This document shows, piece after piece, positions 1-7,758 of a DNA stretch of 48,699 bases. The stretch lies in contig JADIMG010000066.1 in assembly GCA_017694875.1 (NCBI GenBank), forward strand, positions 1 to 48,699, written 5' to 3'. The notes under the pieces are model-generated. The model had not been told where the DNA came from, made no database searches, and saw nothing but the letters and a program-made list of their open reading frames with translations. Every line of letters begins with the position of its first letter. Position 1 is the stretch's first letter. The position numbers and the translations under genes were made by a program. Source of the DNA: Candidatus Gallipaludibacter merdavium (GTDB lineage: Bacteria; Bacteroidota; Bacteroidia; Bacteroidales; Paludibacteraceae).

Positions 1-1
1 G

Positions 2-100
2 GATTTCTACAGCCTGTTCAATCATCCCGAAAAAGATTGGGAAACACTATTAAACGTAGATGCTGATCAGAAAGAGGATTGTCAACTGTCCATATTTTGA
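2..100 (+). CDS. 3' end of an unidentified CDS (5' end outside window)
   Basis: Frame 2 is open from the window edge to a TGA at 98-100 and gives 32 residues, starting DFYSLFNHPEKDWETLL and ending QLSIF. The stretch is acidic and has no recognisable domain. It ends 115 bp before the kinase promoter and lies on the same strand. The kinase has its own promoter, so co-transcription is possible but not needed. Too little is present to assign a function. The open frame could also be chance, although 32 codons running straight into the edge in the direction of its neighbour favour a real gene. Confidence 0.5.
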   Translation, partial: DFYSLFNHPEKDWETLLNVDADQKEDCQLSIF

Positions 101-214
101 CGGGGCTTGGATCGACAAAATAAAACTCGACTACTGGATACACAATGCTCGAGCTGTACTGTTTTTATATTTAATCGAGTTTATCGGACAGCAATAGTTC
201 TTTTTTGTTTAAGG

Positions 215-246
215 TTTGTTGGTTTCTGTATAAGCATTTATTTTTG
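215..246 (+). promoter_or_regulatory. Bacteroides-type promoter of the kinase gene
   Basis: TTTG at 215-218, a 20-bp spacer, then TATTTTTG at 239-246 fit the Bacteroides housekeeping-sigma pattern (TTTG, 19-21 bp, TAnnTTTG). The ATG follows at 263, so the leader would be very short. This placement supports 263 over the TTG at 107 as the start. Confidence 0.65.
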
Positions 247-262
247 CATAAAAAGAAAGTGT

Positions 263-1717
263 ATGGATTCTACGTCTTCTATATCATCTTCTAATATTCT
301 TGAAGCAGATTTTGCTGTCCCCGAACGGGGCTTTTCTGAATACGAAGAGATGCCATGTGGCGGTTTTAATCGTTTGTTCAAGGTAAAACGCTACGGCCGT
401 TGGTTTGTGTTGAAAGGTTTGAAAGCGGAATATGTGAATCAGGCTTTTTATAAGGAGCTGCTGCGCAAGGAGTTTGACTTGACCATACAACTTGACCATC
501 CAAGCATAGTGAGAGTCTTTTCTCGGGAAGATGACCCTTTGGTGGGTCCTTCTTTGCTGATGGAATATATTGATGGTTGTACGCTTTCTGAATTTCTAAA
601 GACAAAACCATCACCGGCAGTTCGTCGGAAAATCCTTTTCGAATTGCTGGATGCAATGCGCTATTTTCATTCCAAGCAAATCATCCACCGGGATTTAAAA
701 CCATCCAATATACTTATTACCCATAACGGTCATAATGTGAAGATTATTGACTTTGGGCTTTCTGATGCAGATGATTATGCTGTGTTTAAGCAACCGGCAG
801 GTACCGTAAAATATGCAGCGCCCGAACAGATGCAGTCCGGGGTTAAAATAGATGCTCGGGTGGATATTTATGCTTTTGGAAAGTTGTTGCAGCTTCTCTT
901 CCCGACGCAATATAAGGCAATTGCCCGCAAATGTCAAAATGTAAATCCGGATTTGCGTTTTCAGACCGAAAATGATATCGTCACACAGTTGAAACGTGTA
1001 AGGACATTGAAACGGACGGCTGTTGTGGTTTCGTGTGTGCTGTTTTTGGTTGTTATACCAATGGCTTGGCTTTTTACACGATATTCTCTGGTTTCTGTGG
1101 ATTCTATTGTTACAGAAGATGTTGTAAAGCAGCTAAAGAATGAGTTAGAAGCTAAGACCAGTGAGCTATCTGCCATGGAGGAGTCCAAACAGCATATAGA
1201 TTCTGTTTACGCAGCATTGGAAGAAAAACTTTCTGAGTATTATTCTCATGCCCCAGGGGATTCTCTTGTACTGGGAGATTTTTATAAACAGTTGAAGAAG
1301 GAGTATGAAGAGAAAACAGAATCTCAATCGCTTATGAAAGAAGTTCAACAGCATGCTGACTCGGCATTTGCAGCGGTAGAAGAAAAACTGGAAAAGATGC
1401 ATTATAGAGAATTTGGTCAAATTATCTTTTCTCAATGTTATCTGTCTTTGTTGAACGACTGGAATCTTCATTACAAAAAGAAATTTCAAGTAGAGAAATC
1501 CGTTCTTGCGCAGTGCTATAATGAATATGTGCATTATTTGTATGAACTTCAGATGCCAATTCAGGCATTTGTTAGCCGTATGCCGTCTTTCATTGAGTAC
1601 CATAAGGAGGGTCAGATATCGCAAGATGAATATCTTCGTTTGTATAAGTTGTATCAACAGGAATCTGATAGCTATAATGCATTTCTCAACAAAATGAATC
1701 AGATGCAAGCTCAATAG
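263..1717 (+). CDS. Membrane-anchored Ser/Thr protein kinase with extracytoplasmic coiled coil
   Basis: 484 residues. An N-terminal Hanks-type kinase domain (about 27-245) has the ATP-anchoring Lys51, HRDLKPSN at 142-149 (catalytic Asp144), DFG at 163-165 and APE at 186-188, so it should be active. The glycine loop is degenerate (CGGFNRLFKV). One hydrophobic segment at about 252-271 separates it from a long helical C-terminal part. That part contains two similar coiled-coil units: one around ELEAKTSEL...AALEEKL, the other around EYEEKTESQ...AAVEEKL. The expected topology is kinase in the cytoplasm and coiled coil in the periplasm, as in PknB-like receptors but without PASTA repeats. The frame is open back to a TTG at 107, but the promoter at 215-246 favours the ATG at 263. 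The substrate is unknown; neighbouring channels or the KAP/EcsC proteins are candidates by context only. Confidence 0.9.
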   Translation: MDSTSSISSSNILEADFAVPERGFSEYEEMPCGGFNRLFKVKRYGRWFVLKGLKAEYVNQAFYKELLRKEFDLTIQLDHPSIVRVFSREDDPLVGPSLLMEYIDGCTLSEFLKTKPSPAVRRKILFELLDAMRYFHSKQIIHRDLKPSNILITHNGHNVKIIDFGLSDADDYAVFKQPAGTVKYAAPEQMQSGVKIDARVDIYAFGKLLQLLFPTQYKAIARKCQNVNPDLRFQTENDIVTQLKRVRTLKRTAVVVSCVLFLVVIPMAWLFTRYSLVSVDSIVTEDVVKQLKNELEAKTSELSAMEESKQHIDSVYAALEEKLSEYYSHAPGDSLVLGDFYKQLKKEYEEKTESQSLMKEVQQHADSAFAAVEEKLEKMHYREFGQIIFSQCYLSLLNDWNLHYKKKFQVEKSVLAQCYNEYVHYLYELQMPIQAFVSRMPSFIEYHKEGQISQDEYLRLYKLYQQESDSYNAFLNKMNQMQAQ

Positions 1718-1944
1718 TTCTTAGAATAATAAGGATATATTGTTTTGGGTGCTTCTCAATAAATAGAATGGGATTGTATCTGCATCTGTTATTCCAACTC
1801 TTTTGTCCCTTATACCTTTTCTTTACTTGACGTATGCGCATGCTCTGCTTGCGTATATCTTTATATATTCTTGTTTCACAATGCCGTTTATCAGAATGTC
1901 GTTTTTTAGGGTATTTATTTGGAAGTTTGGGTGGTTGTTATAGC
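1718..1944. other. Intergenic region between convergent genes
   Basis: This 227-bp AT-rich gap lies between the convergent kinase and HTH genes. I see no convincing hairpin with a T-run, no open frame of note and no RNA gene. Confidence 0.5.
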
Positions 1945-2547
1945 TTATTCCTGATTGGAAGATTCGTCTTCTGTACTTTTGGTTAGTTTCAGCAGTGTGA
2001 GTCCTGACTTGTTACCTACAACAAAAGCGATGGGGGGATGACCTTCTTGTGTAAGGTTTTCCATGTAAAGAGGCTCTTCATAAACAAATAGACTACACAT
2101 GAACGTGTTGCCTACCTTTAGTTTTGAATTGCTCGATTTTTCAACAAAAAAGGTGCGGTTGCCCAAGTAACGGAAGTGGCAATGACGATTGGGTTGCCAG
2201 GCCACTTCAATCATATCACCTTCCTTTAAATGCTGGGTTTCAATGTGTTGTGTTAAAATTTTTTCGGAAGGGATATCATTTTCATTTTCCAGTGATATCA
2301 GAAAATCATCCCAATCTTGATAGCCTATAAATCTGGATAGCAGATTTAGTGTGCTGTTGCGTGTTTTTGAAGCACCATCCACGTATCCCCAAAGCCGCTT
2401 TAGGGTGCTTATGCTAATGGTCTCATGCATTTCTTCCCACACCTTACGTGTCAGATAATCAAAGTCTGATGGTGTTTTGAGCTTCCTGTTAATGGCAAGT
2501 TCAATTCTATGGCGTAGTTCTACAACTTCGGGGCTTTTTTTGTCCAT
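1945..2547 (-). CDS. Putative HTH DNA-binding regulator
   Basis: 200 residues. The N-terminal 80 or so are helical and include ISISTLKRLWGY, which looks like the turn and recognition helix of a helix-turn-helix, followed by STLNLLSRFIGYQDWDDFL. I know this N-terminal pattern as common in uncharacterised Bacteroides and Prevotella proteins. Residues about 95-185 are beta-rich (KEGDMIEVAW..., GNRTFFVEK), possibly a sensor or dimer domain. The gene is on the opposite strand to everything else in the accessory region. Four 10-bp direct repeats lie immediately upstream of its own promoter. The same motif precedes the promoters at 2874 and 7424, so I infer an autoregulated regulator of those operons. 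DNA binding is not proven. No membrane segment or signal peptide is seen. Confidence 0.72.
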   Translation of the reverse strand: MDKKSPEVVELRHRIELAINRKLKTPSDFDYLTRKVWEEMHETISISTLKRLWGYVDGASKTRNSTLNLLSRFIGYQDWDDFLISLENENDIPSEKILTQHIETQHLKEGDMIEVAWQPNRHCHFRYLGNRTFFVEKSSNSKLKVGNTFMCSLFVYEEPLYMENLTQEGHPPIAFVVGNKSGLTLLKLTKSTEDESSNQE

Positions 2548-2566
2548 TCTTTTCTTATTTTGATTA

Positions 2567-2598
2567 CAAAAATGATAAAATTCTCCTCCTCCACCAAG
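2567..2598 (-). promoter_or_regulatory. Promoter of the HTH gene (reverse strand)
   Basis: On the minus strand CTTG (2598-2595), a 20-bp spacer and CATTTTTG (2574-2567) give a near-consensus Bacteroides promoter, about 20 bp before the ATG at 2547. The direct-repeat operator abuts the -33 box. Confidence 0.5.
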
Positions 2599-2600
2599 CT

Positions 2601-2646
2601 GTTTTTGGTTCTTGTTGGTTCTTGTTGGTTCACAATGGTTCTTATT
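2601..2646 (-). promoter_or_regulatory. Four 10-bp direct repeats, predicted operator upstream of the HTH gene
   Basis: Read on the minus strand: AATAAG, then AACCATTGTG, AACCAACAAG, AACCAACAAG and AACCAAAAAC in exact 10-bp register (one helical turn), running directly into the -33 box. The middle two copies are identical. The same AATAAG-AACyAAmAAG block precedes two other promoters (2855 and 7405). A DNA-binding protein that polymerises along one face of the helix would fit. The likely ligand is the product of the gene at 1945-2547. Confidence 0.7.
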
Positions 2647-2665
2647 CAGGCATAGGACGTGGAAA

Positions 2666-2698
2666 CTTGTGGTTTATGGCCTATTTGTGTTATATTTG
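2666..2698 (+). promoter_or_regulatory. Possible second plus-strand promoter
   Basis: CTTG at 2666-2669, a 21-bp spacer and TATATTTG at 2691-2698. The -7 box is perfect and the -33 box is weak. Nothing but a 16-codon frame (2713-2763) follows before the channel promoter, so this could be an alternative long leader for the channel operon or chance. Confidence 0.3.
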
Positions 2699-2854
2699 CA
2701 AAATTGGATACTATGTATAATTCGGGATTCATTTGGTTTCTTGTTTATTCTTTGCCGAAATAATTGTATGTAGAAATCCCCTCTTTGTCGCTTTTTTTGA
2801 TTATCGCAATCAGGCTGTCGTTTGCCTGCTCTAATTCATACTCCGTAATGATGA

Positions 2855-2870
2855 AATAAGAACTAACAAG
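2855..2870 (+). promoter_or_regulatory. Predicted operator upstream of the channel operon
   Basis: AATAAG at 2855-2860 and AACTAACAAG at 2861-2870, followed by a partial repeat (AATTTTG) that contains the -33 TTTG at 2874-2877. It matches the repeats at 2601-2646 (minus strand) and 7405-7420 in sequence, phase and position relative to the -33 box. Confidence 0.65.
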
Positions 2871-2873
2871 AAT

Positions 2874-2905
2874 TTTGCTGGAATACTATAGGATGTTTAA
2901 ATTTG
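2874..2905 (+). promoter_or_regulatory. Promoter of the channel-lipoprotein-Sel1-pcp operon
   Basis: TTTG at 2874-2877, a 20-bp spacer and TAAATTTG at 2898-2905, a full match to the Bacteroides promoter pattern. The first ATG is at 2980. Confidence 0.7.
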
Positions 2906-2979
2906 CAAATCCTATGGCTAATTGTCTGCAATGTAGCCCCTCTTAAAGCTCGAGTGTTATTGTTATATAGAAATGTTGC

Positions 2980-3771
2980 ATGAAAAAAGACAGTCTTTTT
3001 TTACGGTTATTTATGAATGACAAGTTCATCTTGTTTTTCATTCTGTTGAATACGGCAATGATATATTTGCAGGAAAGCAACTTGCATGATGTATGGATTG
3101 TGGTGTTGGATGTGGTTTGTACCTGTGTGTTTGTGATAGAGATGATTTGTAAACATATCGTGTTGGGGGTTAAAAAGTATTGGTCGTCAGGGTGGAACCG
3201 TTTAGATGGAGTGTTGGTCATTCTTTCCTTGCCCTCTTTGGTGAGTCTGGTCTTGCCCATTGAAATGATGAGTTTGTCCTTCTTGTTGGCTTTGCGTGTG
3301 TTGCGCGTGTTCCGTTTCTTTCGTATATTCCATTTCTTCCCGAATTTCTCTCAAATCGCTATGGGCTTTGCAAGAGCCATGAAACAGTCTTATGCTGTAT
3401 TCGCTGGACTGATTATCATTATTTTGCTTTTTGCATTGATCAGTTGTGCAATATATAAAGATGTGGCTCCTGAATTTTTTGCTACTCCTACTGATTCCAT
3501 TTATTCCATCTTCCGACTCTTTACCATTGAGGGATGGTATGAGATACCAGATACAATAGCGGATGCTGTTTCGCCTGCTTTTGCCCGTTTCACCCGTGTT
3601 TATTTTAGTGTACTGTTAGTTTTAGGGGGTATCATTGGGGTATCGTTGGTTAATTCGGTTTTTGTGGATGCGATGGTGAGCGATAACAATGATGACCTGG
3701 AGAAAAAGATGGATGCTTTAGAGAAGAAGATAGACCAATTACTTGAAGAGAAAGATAGTAAGATAAAGTAA
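2980..3771 (+). CDS. Voltage-gated cation channel, NavBac-like, with C-terminal coiled coil
   Basis: 263 residues, the size of homotetrameric bacterial sodium/calcium channels (Ion_trans family). Six TM segments: S1 about 16-31, S2 38-63, S3 75-93, S4 100-120, S5 138-159, S6 204-231. S4 carries arginines at every third position (R106, R109, R112, R115), the voltage-sensor pattern. The pore loop has TIEGW at 182-186, which aligns with TLESW of NaChBac, so Glu184 would line the selectivity filter. Residues 238-258 form a heptad coiled coil, as in NavBac tetramerisation tails. The Ser-to-Gly change in the filter leaves Na versus Ca selectivity open. It is the first gene of a four-gene operon preceded by the predicted operator. 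A voltage-gated channel next to envelope proteins suggests a membrane-potential or ion-stress role (inference). Confidence 0.9.
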   Translation: MKKDSLFLRLFMNDKFILFFILLNTAMIYLQESNLHDVWIVVLDVVCTCVFVIEMICKHIVLGVKKYWSSGWNRLDGVLVILSLPSLVSLVLPIEMMSLSFLLALRVLRVFRFFRIFHFFPNFSQIAMGFARAMKQSYAVFAGLIIIILLFALISCAIYKDVAPEFFATPTDSIYSIFRLFTIEGWYEIPDTIADAVSPAFARFTRVYFSVLLVLGGIIGVSLVNSVFVDAMVSDNNDDLEKKMDALEKKIDQLLEEKDSKIK

Positions 3772-3784
3772 AATAGATAATGCC

Positions 3785-5074
3785 ATGACGAAGTTATTTA
3801 CAATGATAGGTGTGGCCTTGTTTCTTATGACGGCTTGTGTCAATGATGGCAAACCAAGAATGTCAGAAACTGAAAGAGCCCGTTATGACAGTACGCTAAT
3901 GGTGGTGCAAGATTTGGAGAGGGCGCTTGACGGCGCTTATTCCGCTGATTTGTCACAACAAAAAAGATTGTGGGAGGCAAGTCAAAATCTGTATTATAAT
4001 TATAATCCTATGGACATGGATTCCGCGGCGATTGCTTTGTGTCAACAGCTTAAAGATAGAATCCGATCTTTATACATATCAATCAATGAAACGTTGGAAG
4101 ACATTGCTAAGACACAAATGTTAATCGCGGTTGATAAAAGTGACTATTTGATGGAAACAACCGAAGCCTTTCCGCTTTATTTGCATAAAGATGATGTCTT
4201 AAGGTTTAATGTCAGCATGGAAAAGCCGTGTAATGTCCGTATCTATAATGCTGATAGCCGTTCACTGCTTAAATCATACATGGGGAAAACGACAGTCAAT
4301 GATACGTTGCTGATTAAGAATACGGCCATCTATTTGGTGGAGGTGAATCCGCGTACAACTCAATATGCATCCTTGGGCATTGCCTATTCTGTTCCAACGT
4401 TAGAACGTTATATGCATCCCCAGTTGGTTGAGACAGAGATGGTGGAGGGGCAGAAAGGCAGTTTCCGTGTTTTATCGACCAAAGGGATTAATATGAAAGA
4501 TATTTTTGACGAGCCGCGTTCGTTTACTCTTCGAAGCCAATTTAAATCGATTTTTTCCGGCAATAGCCGTGCTTTGGTAGCTTTACAGATACCCAAGGGG
4601 GCAACGGACGTGATGTATAGTCTGCGTATCTCTACCAGTGAACAGGCTCGTAGTGCTGACGGTGAGTTTTATGACAATATGTCCACTTCCTATCGCAAAA
4701 TCCGTTTCTTGGGATTGCCACTTTATGAATCACAACGGGGAATCGGGTTGCTTGGGCAGTTGCTGGACGATAACCGTCCACTGCGTGAGGAGGACGCTTA
4801 TTGTGATATGTATGTTTTTGCTGATCCTTCTCAAGCGAGGCGTTTCCAGAATGGTGAGTCCACCTCAGAGTTGAAGTATAATGTTGATTATTCTACCATG
4901 GGTACGCAGTCGTGCAATGGGCGCATACCAACGCAAGGTCTTCGTACCATCTATCTCGGATTTGAGAATGCGCGTCTTCGTTATACAACCTATATATGGG
5001 TTGAGGCTGTTGCTGCCATTCCTGTTACCGAATATTTCCAGGCAAAATATACAGTTGTGGATATGCCATTGTAA
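3785..5074 (+). CDS. Uncharacterised lipoprotein
   Basis: 429 residues starting 13 bp after the channel gene, so probably co-transcribed. The N-terminus is a lipoprotein signal ending in the lipobox LMTAC. The next 100 or so residues are helical (ERARYDSTLMVVQDLERAL...). The rest looks beta-rich with no family I recognise (for example CNVRIYNADSRSLLKSYMGK). It is probably anchored to the inner or outer membrane facing the periplasm. The conserved-looking stretch TTYIWVEAVAAIPVTEYF is near the C-terminus. Function unknown. Its place between a channel and a Sel1-repeat protein suggests a periplasmic partner of one of them. Confidence 0.8.
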   Translation: MTKLFTMIGVALFLMTACVNDGKPRMSETERARYDSTLMVVQDLERALDGAYSADLSQQKRLWEASQNLYYNYNPMDMDSAAIALCQQLKDRIRSLYISINETLEDIAKTQMLIAVDKSDYLMETTEAFPLYLHKDDVLRFNVSMEKPCNVRIYNADSRSLLKSYMGKTTVNDTLLIKNTAIYLVEVNPRTTQYASLGIAYSVPTLERYMHPQLVETEMVEGQKGSFRVLSTKGINMKDIFDEPRSFTLRSQFKSIFSGNSRALVALQIPKGATDVMYSLRISTSEQARSADGEFYDNMSTSYRKIRFLGLPLYESQRGIGLLGQLLDDNRPLREEDAYCDMYVFADPSQARRFQNGESTSELKYNVDYSTMGTQSCNGRIPTQGLRTIYLGFENARLRYTTYIWVEAVAAIPVTEYFQAKYTVVDMPL

Positions 5075-5104
5075 TAAATATTTGAACAATAAAAATATTT
5101 TGTC

Positions 5105-6568
5105 ATGAAAAATAAGTGCTTGCTTTTGTTTCTCTTTTTCTTGTATATAACGCAAGGACATGCACAAGGTTTTACATTGGAAGAATTGCCAATATCGGCT
5201 ATTGTAGAGCAGGGTAATGCTGGTGATGTGGCTTCTCAGTATTATTTGGCTTATTCCTATTATACGGGTCAAAGAGTTGGACAGGATTTTGGAAAAGCGG
5301 TTTATTGGGCGTCTAAGGCAGCGGAAAAAGGTGATGCACAGGCACAACTTCTTATGGGTAACTGTTATAGGGATGGACAGGGTGTGCAGCAGAATGCCTT
5401 GACCATGGTGTATTGGTTTACAAAAGCAGCCGAACAGGGATTGGGCATTGCTCAGTTTGAATTGGGTAATTGCTATTTTTATGGTAATGGACTAAAAAAG
5501 AATCCTCAAAAAGCCGTAGAGCTCTATCGGAAGGCGGCAGAGCAGGGTGTTGTGGAAGCTCAATATAATCTTGCTTCCTGTTATTATAACGGTACCGGAG
5601 CATCTATTGATTTTGCTGAAGCTATCAAGTGGTTTACAAAAGCTGCCAATCAAGGAGATAAGAATGCGCAGTTTAATCTAGGGGTATGTTATTCAGAAGG
5701 AAAAGGTTGTGTGCCCGATTTGCAGAAAGCTGCCTATTGGTATAAAAAGTCAGGCAAGGCCCAGACTGAGTTGAGTCGGCTTTATGAAAGGGAAGAGTTT
5801 AATAAGGATGTTCAGGAATATTACCGGCAAGTCCAGCGTGATGCCTATTTGGGTGATGAAAAAGCGCAGATAATCATGGCGCAGGCCTATGCCATGGGCA
5901 TTGCACGCGAGCAGGACCCAGCTAAAGCTATTGAGTGGTACATGAAAGCGGCAGAACAAGGCAACGAGACTGCCATCAATAATTTGGGGGCCATTTATTT
6001 GAGTGGAAATATAGTTCCGAAGGATTTGAAAAAAGCTATCTTCTGGTTTGAAAAAGGTGCACAAATGGATAATCCCAAGTTTGACTATCTACTTGCGGTT
6101 TGTTATGAAGAAGATGGCCAATACGAGAAAGCTGTTGAACATTATTCGAAGGCAGCTGCCAAGGAACATGTGGAGGCGTTACGTTGTTTGGGTGATTGCT
6201 ATTATTTTGGTAGAGGCGTTGAAAAGAATCTGGAGTTGGCTGCCCGTTGTTATTATGAGGCTGTTCAGCATGACGATGATTATGCTTGTTTTTTGTTGGC
6301 CAACTGTTTTTTGGAAGGGCATGGAGTGCCTCAAGATTATGAAGCGGCTTTGATGTTGCTTAAAAAGGCGGCTGATAGAGGAATCGTTCCGGCGCAATAT
6401 CGTCTGGCTCGCTGTTATCAGGAAGGAACTGGCACTAAACGGGATTTGCAGTCAACCATCCATTATTACACCATGGCTGCTGAAGGTGGTGACCTGAAAG
6501 CCCAGGAAGCGCTCAGGGAAATCAATGAAGAATTGGAGAGGGTTATGCGGGAAAATGGTGATTTGTAG
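5105..6568 (+). CDS. Secreted Sel1-repeat (TPR-like) protein
   Basis: 487 residues. A signal peptide of about 20 residues (LLLFLFFLYITQGHAQG) is followed by roughly eleven Sel1-like repeats of about 36 residues. Each has the A-xx-G...A...LG-xx-Y..G.GV..D..KA..W..KAA pattern, for example YWASKAAEKGDAQAQLLMGN and WYMKAAEQGNETAINNLGA. Around residues 215-235 the repeats are broken by a more polar segment (YEREEFNKDVQEYYRQ). Sel1 solenoids are protein-protein scaffolds. With a signal peptide this one would act in the periplasm, where it could bind the lipoprotein at 3785 or the channel's outer loops. No catalytic domain is seen. It sits 30 bp after the lipoprotein gene. Confidence 0.9.
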   Translation: MKNKCLLLFLFFLYITQGHAQGFTLEELPISAIVEQGNAGDVASQYYLAYSYYTGQRVGQDFGKAVYWASKAAEKGDAQAQLLMGNCYRDGQGVQQNALTMVYWFTKAAEQGLGIAQFELGNCYFYGNGLKKNPQKAVELYRKAAEQGVVEAQYNLASCYYNGTGASIDFAEAIKWFTKAANQGDKNAQFNLGVCYSEGKGCVPDLQKAAYWYKKSGKAQTELSRLYEREEFNKDVQEYYRQVQRDAYLGDEKAQIIMAQAYAMGIAREQDPAKAIEWYMKAAEQGNETAINNLGAIYLSGNIVPKDLKKAIFWFEKGAQMDNPKFDYLLAVCYEEDGQYEKAVEHYSKAAAKEHVEALRCLGDCYYFGRGVEKNLELAARCYYEAVQHDDDYACFLLANCFLEGHGVPQDYEAALMLLKKAADRGIVPAQYRLARCYQEGTGTKRDLQSTIHYYTMAAEGGDLKAQEALREINEELERVMRENGDL

Positions 6569-6583
6569 TTAAGTTCTTATGGT

Positions 6584-7210
6584 ATGGCCACTTCAGTAGC
6601 AGTTAGACCTAAAATGTTGTTGACAGGTTTTGAACCTTTTGGGCAGTGTGATGTGAATACCTCCTGGGAGATTGTAAAGTCCATACCCGAACTGCCGGGC
6701 ATGTTGTTGTCAAAACTATTGCTCCCTGTCGCCTTTAATGCTTCAGTGGATATTCTTGTTAGGAAAATAGATGAACTGCAACCGGATTTTGTTGTTAGTT
6801 TGGGACAGGCCTCTTCTCGGGATACTTTTTCTTTGGAGCGTGTAGCGGTCAATATAGCCGATGCCAAGCATCCTGATAATGCTGGATTTTGTCCCAAAAA
6901 TCTTGTCATTTCCTCTGAAGGAGAAAGGCAGTATATTTCCACTTTGCCTATTGTTGATATTTTTCATTCGTTACAGCAACATGACATACCCGTGAGTGTG
7001 TCCGATAGTGCTGGTGTCTATGTCTGTAATCATTTGATGTATTGTATATTGCATCATATCTCTGTGAATGGACTGCCTGTGAAGGCCGGATTTATTCATG
7101 TTCCTGGAATTGTCAAACTTTCACCAGGGAATGCAACGCTGAATATGAGTATAATGCAGAACGCATTGATATTGACGCTTGAAGTTTTGCGTAATGGCTT
7201 TGTAAACTAA
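6584..7210 (+). CDS. pcp: Pyrrolidone-carboxylate (pyroglutamyl) peptidase, C15 family
   Basis: 208 residues, normal length for the family. The product removes N-terminal pyroglutamate from peptides in the cytoplasm. The start matches the family (LLTGFEPFG). All three catalytic residues are present: Glu85 in SLERVAVN, Cys148 in DSAGVYVCNHLMY and His172 in GFIHVPG. No signal peptide. It starts 15 bp after the Sel1-repeat gene, so it is probably the last gene of the operon that begins with the channel. That is an unusual place for an enzyme usually treated as housekeeping; a link to processing of a peptide made by the system is speculation. Confidence 0.93.
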   Translation: MATSVAVRPKMLLTGFEPFGQCDVNTSWEIVKSIPELPGMLLSKLLLPVAFNASVDILVRKIDELQPDFVVSLGQASSRDTFSLERVAVNIADAKHPDNAGFCPKNLVISSEGERQYISTLPIVDIFHSLQQHDIPVSVSDSAGVYVCNHLMYCILHHISVNGLPVKAGFIHVPGIVKLSPGNATLNMSIMQNALILTLEVLRNGFVN

Positions 7211-7404
7211 TCGGGCTTATCTCTATTAAAGCAGATTTGTTTCTTGTTATTTCTAATTTTTTCTTTGATTTGTTTATGTTGTCGGTGATATGTCTTATTC
7301 CCGATTTGCGGCTTTTATTCTTTCTTGTTTTTTAGTCTGTTGATTATCAGCTGTTTGCTTGGTTTTTATACGCGAAGATATTACAAATGTGTATTTGGTT
7401 AATA

Positions 7405-7420
7405 AATAAGAACCAAAAAG
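7405..7420 (+). promoter_or_regulatory. Predicted operator upstream of the 57-aa/nuclease pair
   Basis: AATAAG at 7405-7410 and AACCAAAAAG at 7411-7420, then AACTTTG with the -33 box. This is the third copy of the motif found at 2601-2646 (minus) and 2855-2870, in the same phase relative to -33. Confidence 0.65.
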
Positions 7421-7423
7421 AAC

Positions 7424-7455
7424 TTTGCAAAAAATGATGGTATGTTTTTACTTTG
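7424..7455 (+). promoter_or_regulatory. Promoter of the 57-aa/nuclease pair
   Basis: TTTG at 7424-7427, a 20-bp spacer and TTACTTTG at 7448-7455, one mismatch from TAnnTTTG. The ATG at 7540 follows. Confidence 0.5.
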
Positions 7456-7539
7456 TAGAAGTTTTTTATGAAGAAGGGGGTTTGTTCCTTCCTTGTTCCA
7501 TAGAAATTAAAAAGGAATCGTGTTAAATTATTTGATACC

Positions 7540-7713
7540 ATGGGATTGATTAAAGGACTTTCTTTTTCTCTTTCGAGAGCGGTAGGCATTTCTGGCCTTA
7601 AAAACAAAATTGCCCGTAAAACAGGTATACCAACCACCCGTCAGGGGTTGGAGCGCAAGATAGGGGCTTCTGTGTTGAATGCTGCAACAGGAAAGAAACG
7701 GAAGAGAAGATAA
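7540..7713 (+). CDS. Small basic protein, 57 aa
   Basis: ATG at 7540 to TAA at 7711-7713. The product starts MGLIKGLSFSLSRAVGI and ends ATGKKRKRR, with many Lys/Arg and almost no acidic residues. It lies between a predicted operator/promoter and the nuclease-fold gene, 45 bp before the latter's likely start, in the same direction. The frame is clean and its position in a regulated transcript supports a real gene. The sequence suggests a nucleic-acid-binding or membrane-active peptide. I know no family for it. A role as partner or inhibitor of the nuclease is possible but unproven. Confidence 0.6.
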   Translation: MGLIKGLSFSLSRAVGISGLKNKIARKTGIPTTRQGLERKIGASVLNAATGKKRKRR

Positions 7714-7758
7714 GAGATTTCAATGAGACATGTTCAATTAAGGAGAAATTCAGTAAAA

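Larger units (their letters stand above)
7211..7539. other. Intergenic region carrying a promoter and operator
   Basis: This 329-bp T-rich gap holds the predicted operator at 7405-7420 and a promoter at 7424-7455. I find no clear terminator for the preceding operon and no other gene in it. Confidence 0.6.

Noticed and set aside
2601-2640. Short tandem repeats taken as a CRISPR array
   Set aside because: Repeat units are 10 bp without spacers and sit at a promoter; no cas genes are near.
7209-7306. Inverted repeat AATCGGG / CCCGATT
   Set aside because: Only 7 bp and 84 bp apart; not likely to be a terminator or operator.
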